A stretch of DNA of 64,000 nucleotides, taken from assembly GCA_013396915.1 (NCBI GenBank), contig VWZL01001368.1:496001-560000 (forward strand). Reading direction: 5' to 3'. The translations under genes were made by a program, and so were the position numbers. Below, in pieces: positions 59,801 to 64,000 of this stretch (the first letter of the stretch is position 1; each line of letters starts with the position of its first letter). The notes under the pieces are model-generated. The model saw only the letters and a program-made list of their open reading frames with translations, was not told where the DNA came from and ran no database searches. Origin of the DNA: Stercorarius parasiticus (Eukaryota; Chordata; Aves; Charadriiformes; Stercorariidae).

Positions 59801-62697
59801 AAAAGCCCTTTGGTCACTTTGGGGAGCTTACTGGTGGGAAGAGGTCTAGCTGTGGCTGGCAAAAGGTACCAGCATATTAATCAATGGGAAACACTAAAGA
59901 TTGGGAGCAGTTGCTTAATTTCTTTGACTTCAAATGGTGTAGGTACTTGGCTCACAAGCCTGACTCCTGCCTTAGACCACCCCCATGTTTCTTAAAATAC
60001 TCTTTCTCCTAAAATTGTCTTTAGTAACAAACTATCTGGCGTAGGGGAGACCCAAGTTAATTTGTTTTTCACCTTGGTAAAGGAATGGAGACTAGGTCCA
60101 CTCATAAGAGGCTGTATTCTGACCTTTAGCAGTACCCAACAGCAAAACATATTCAGACATCTCCAAACCCAAAGAGACAGAAGTACCTTCTTACAGACCA
60201 GAATTAAAGCCCCTAAGCCTGAAGAGGGAGACAGGCTTATCCACTTTATTCCCAGTCAGTTAGCTTCCAGCTACATTTGTAGCTAGGAATAAATGCACAC
60301 AAACCGAGTTTACCCACTCCCCTCATACAGGCACATGAGTATCGGCCCACTCCCAGTCACCACACACATAAATTTGTTTTTTTTTACTGCTATATTATTG
60401 AAGCTAGTTGTTTGAAGATCCTTCCCACTCGCAGCGCATACAGCCTTCATGCCTAACTCCAGGTTGAGGTAACAGTACCAAGATGCCTAAAAATTAGAGC
60501 TCCCTTGATGGCTTTAGCTCATAGCACTCAGAAATACAGTTAAAACCATGGCAGCTATGAGGATTTAAGCATCCCTGCTGATGTGCAGTAAAAAGGGGTT
60601 TACAAAAATTTCATAGTTATTGTCGAGATAAATCTGTTATTGTCTGGAAGATGCTCAGATAGTCGAGAGGAGAAGCAGGGGAAATGTACATATTAAACAC
60701 ATTATATCTTGTAAAACTAAGCAATATATCTCTCTGGATCTGAAAACAAGCAGCTTGGCTCAAGTGTGGGAAGCTGAAGACGCTTAAACTATTTAGAGCA
60801 GTTTCTACCTTTATATGTTTTTCTTATATATTTAATCTAACTCATTTTCCTGTGATTGTTGTGCTCAGGTTGTACTTGGCAATATAAATAGTAATTGAAC
60901 TCATCGGCATCATATACTGCATATAGATCTTTGCTTTTTTATCTGCCACATACCATCACTATACACATTTATCTTAGATGTTAATCCAGCCAGAAAGGCA
61001 TGAAAATCTGTAAATACAGGTTTTAGTGTCACCAATCCTGTAAGCATTGATAGCAATATACAACCTTGTGCTATCGTAACTCCTTCCAAAACAACTAGAC
61101 CTGATATAATAAAAGCAGTCTCAAGGAAACACGCCTTTCCAGCCACTTAGTATCTTCAGCACAATGATTAAAAGTACTTAAAGCACTTTTAGTAGTGCTT
61201 CAGTAATGGATGCACTTATCTCCCCTTAAGGATATTGCATCATTTTTGCTTTGGAACAACCCTTTTCAGGTTCATGCCCTTGGTGAATAATAGAGAGAGT
61301 TCAGAGTGCTAAACCAGGCTGCTGCTGCTAAACAGTCACCTGAAAATAAAAGACGGTAAAACAATTTAACAGTGAACCTGTGTAGCTACTGTTGTCAGGC
61401 TACTGTCTCCCATGCAATACAAAGTACATAGTTTGCTTTGGTCAACATGCTGAAGGCGGTTTCCTGGGTTTCTCTAACCATATTGAGGGCCTTGTTTGTT
61501 CACCTTCGCAGAACTGATGCTGCTCTGTAGCTTAATAGGTCTCCTGAGACACTGAATATATGAGTTATCAGGAGAACAGTGAGAGGGAGGAGTATGTGTG
61601 TAGGAAGCTCATATTAAGGCACACGAAAAAAAAATTCCTAAAATTCAGGAGGGAAAAAAGGACAGATGGATTTTTTTAGTAAATACTGTTGTTTCACATC
61701 TCCTTGGCTCCATAAGGGAAAACATTTTCTACTAAAAATAGTAGCGGGACTAAAAAGGTACCAATTTATCTGAGGGTATAAAATGAAGTGCGAACTATTG
61801 AAAAAGGCAACTCAAACTGTGTTTGCCAGAAAACAGCCAGCATATCATACCAGGAGGCCGGGGGTTAATCTGGTGGTAAATACAGGGTACATGCCTTGGG
61901 AAAAAGATTTGAGCGGCAGAATACCTAAATGATGAGGTGCAAATCTGGTAGCTGCACCTCTAAGAACCTACTGAGCACAAAAATATCGGTATAGTATTTC
62001 CATTTCCAGCTTGGAGCTCTGCTTGGTTTTTTTGGTAAACAACCCTCTCAAATCTTCCGACTCTCTTTCTGTTCCCAGGCCCATCAAAGCATCATCTTCT
62101 GGCCAGCAGGCTTCTGCCTTAAGAGTAACTAAGCAGCTACACATACAAATAAGCAAGCACGCACAGAAAACCAGATAGGTATTGCATCTATACACGCTAT
62201 GGAACTATGCATTTATTCTGTTCTTGTGACAGCTTTGTTGTCTACCTTTTATGCGTTCATTCATCTCCTGTGGCACGGGGACTGAGTTAAGCATGGCTTC
62301 CTCTTGAAGCACGTTCTTCTAAGTTTCATTGAACAGGGTTTCAGGCCCAGAGATGAGCCATACAGATATTTGTAAGTATGCTAGTGGACCCAAATGCTTA
62401 AGGGTATAAGGGTAGGAACATATCTAAATACTTACATAATTTTAATAGGCTATGTGGACAGACAGCACTACTGTTTGGGGTGTTTTGTTTTTTTTATAGC
62501 ACCTGTGGAAATGCAAGGAGTTAATCCCAGGTTATCAGGAGCTCCCAGGGCTTTGACTGGGTACCACTTGGCAAAAAGTTTCTTTCAGGTCAAAACTTAG
62601 CTAATGAAATTAATAGACTTTCTTGAAAAGCCAAAACCTCTGCTAGCGTCTGTAGAAAGAGAACCACGCAGTTGCCCCAGAGCAAGCAGTAGCTGCA

Positions 62698-63327
62698 ATG
62701 GACAGGCATACAGGGGGTTGGCAAGTGAATGTTATACATACTGCTGCCTGTGGTTATGAGAGAATTAAAAGCATTTGCTGTGATGACATTTTCATTAACA
62801 AGTTTCCACTTTGCTCACAGGGGAATATAAACCAGTTGTCTCCACTGGAAGGATTGCATCGTGCGATCAGGAAAACATTGGAAAGGAATAGACATAACAT
62901 GGATGAATTTAATTTCAGAAAAAGTTACATGAAGACTATGGGATATTCATGGGAGAAGCTATTCAGATTCTTTCCTCTTCTTGAAAGGAAAAATCTCCCC
63001 ATGACTGTAGGTTTAAGGCTCTGGAGAGGACACAGATTTATTCCCTGTTTCTTTGGTGCAATTGGTATAACAGACTCAGAGAAGGAGGAGTGTAATGGGA
63101 AACAGGCAGTGATGGTGTCCCCAAGACAGGCCGGGGGAGAAGGCAGCAGTGACCTGCTGGCACATCCCTCAGCGCGTGGCTGTGCCGCAGTAAGAGGCAA
63201 AGCCGGGCAGCGGCTGTGGCAAAGCCTGAGCTCTAAGCACAGAGCGACGGAAGGGCGACCTGCAGCAAAAGGACCAGTCTGTGGATTGTGGGGGGGAAAG
63301 ATGTTGAGAGCTTGTGGAGCTACATGA
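62698..63327 (+). other. Longest open frame of the window, no known domain
   Basis: Open for 209 codons from an ATG at 62698 to a TGA at 63325-63327. The first half is AT-rich and the second half (63090-63300) is G+C-richer with several CpGs, which lowers the chance of stops. The product has no recognisable domain, signal peptide or membrane segment. Its last third (rich in G, A, R, K and S) looks like translated non-coding DNA. A splice-acceptor-like tract (pyrimidine-rich, ending CTCACAG at about 62820) lies inside it, so part could be an exon. I saw no partner exon. Probably chance; a lineage-specific or lncRNA exon is possible. Confidence 0.2.
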
Positions 63328-64000
63328 CTTGAAGTGAAGGCATGCTAATATTATTTAAATATTTGCTTTTAAAGTAGGTTTTCAATGGCAAAAAGAAGCA
63401 ATTGCTTGTTGATCACAGATTCATTTTTATGTGCTTTCTCTAAGGACTCCTCATAAACAACAGAAAAGCAATTGATTTCTCATTCCATAGCAGGAGAATT
63501 CAATAACATTATTTTTCACTGTGTAGAAGCTGGCACTGGAAAGAGATGCTGAAACCCTGCCCACTTGCTCTGAGGCTAGGGAGACTGGGGAAGATGATGT
63601 GATTTATTAGAGCATTCTGACTAATGCAAAGCTGCAAGGTGCATTCACGAAATCTGCTTACTCTGGAGGTTGCATTAAAAAAAAAAAAAAAGAAAAAAGA
63701 AAAAAGAAAAAAGATGAGAAGTCTGGGGGAGAGTTTTTCCCTTGGGGGTGGTCTGACTAAGAAGTGACTAAGAGCTCTAAAGGAGAAATTATAGTAAGCA
63801 AAAGAGCATTCTAGGGTATCTGCAAACAACTGGCATAAGCGTAACTTTTCGTTAGGCAAATGACTAACATACACATCACTAAGCACTTTGTGTGGCATGG
63901 CTTTTCAGGTCATCTCGTGGTGTGTAGGCTCACACTCTGGAAGTCTCCATGAAAACTACAAAGGTAACGAAGGATGTGCAGGCGGAGGAAGCAATAAAAG
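63328..64000. other. Gene-free unique DNA with an A-rich microsatellite
   Basis: Only the A-rich repeat at 63677-63713 is recognised. The minus-strand open frame at 63509-63898 runs through the complement of that tract and is spurious. Confidence 0.6.
63677..63713. repeat. Poly-A followed by (AAAAAAG)n microsatellite
   Basis: Fifteen A, then G and units of A6G to 63713. It could be the worn tail of a retroposed sequence, but no body was recognised upstream. Confidence 0.9.

Larger units (their letters stand above)
58748..62697. other. Gene-free unique DNA with A-rich and T/G-rich tracts
   Basis: No exon recognised. Simple tracts are poly-A broken by CC at 59130-59165 and a T/G-rich block at 59738-59800. 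Near 61155-61200 there is a short run of related AGTACTTAAAGCACTTTTAG-type half sites, probably chance. Confidence 0.55.

Noticed and set aside
61850..61885. 'ggccgggggttaatctgg', loosely like a tRNA T-arm or SINE head
   Set aside because: The arms do not pair and no A box was found.
1..64000. Search for a prokaryotic-style system (operons, CRISPR, defence islands)
   Set aside because: The window is vertebrate-type DNA with LINE and LTR relics. There are no tightly packed genes, ribosome-binding sites or spacer arrays.

Overview
The window looks like ordinary intergenic or deep-intronic DNA from a bird draft assembly, probably a neoavian species. The evidence is indirect but consistent. There are two avian-type CR1 LINE copies with the usual ORF2 C-terminal coding block and an ATTCTATG-like 3' end (19384-19816 and 39990-41236). 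Two much older amniote-type CR1 copies are present (about 4655-5430 minus, about 14055-14495 plus). There is one solo ERVL-type LTR with intact target duplications (5544-6348) and a scatter of very old MIR/L2-like SINE relics. The DNA is AT-rich, with stops in all frames. Single unknown bases (5701, 16363, 40796) and a 4-base gap (3628-3631) fit a draft assembly.

I could not support any intact protein-coding gene, exon chain, tRNA, rRNA or CRISPR array. Nearly all open frames are of chance length. The longest (62698-63327, 209 codons) is somewhat longer than chance suggests but has no recognisable domain. The only cellular-looking coding relic outside CR1 is a short stretch at 33984-34388. 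It resembles the gag region of Ty3/Gypsy-type retrotransposons and carries an in-frame stop.

Layout: 1-3.5 kb unique DNA with simple repeats. 3.5-6.4 kb is a repeat cluster (MIR-like relic, old CR1, solo LTR). 6.4-14 kb is unique. An old CR1 lies at 14 kb, a MIR-like relic at 16.2 kb, a 43-bp tandem duplication at 17.6 kb and a young CR1 tail at 19.4 kb. 20-33 kb is mostly unique, with two or three segments that read like conserved non-coding sequence (27.7-28.2 kb, 32.9-33.1 kb). The gag-like relic is at 34 kb, and two striking inverted repeats lie at 37.5 and 39.3 kb. An internally deleted CR1 lies at 40-41.2 kb. 41-64 kb is mostly unique, with MIR-like relics at 47.9 and 53.3 kb, a possible regulatory segment at 46.3-46.6 kb and several homopolymer or simple tracts.

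There are no genes here to work together, and I found no new multi-gene system. The items most worth a second look are the 67-bp near-perfect palindrome (39258-39324), the 20-bp-stem hairpin (37520-37577), the gag-like relic (33984-34388), the internally repetitive solo LTR and the twice-deleted CR1.
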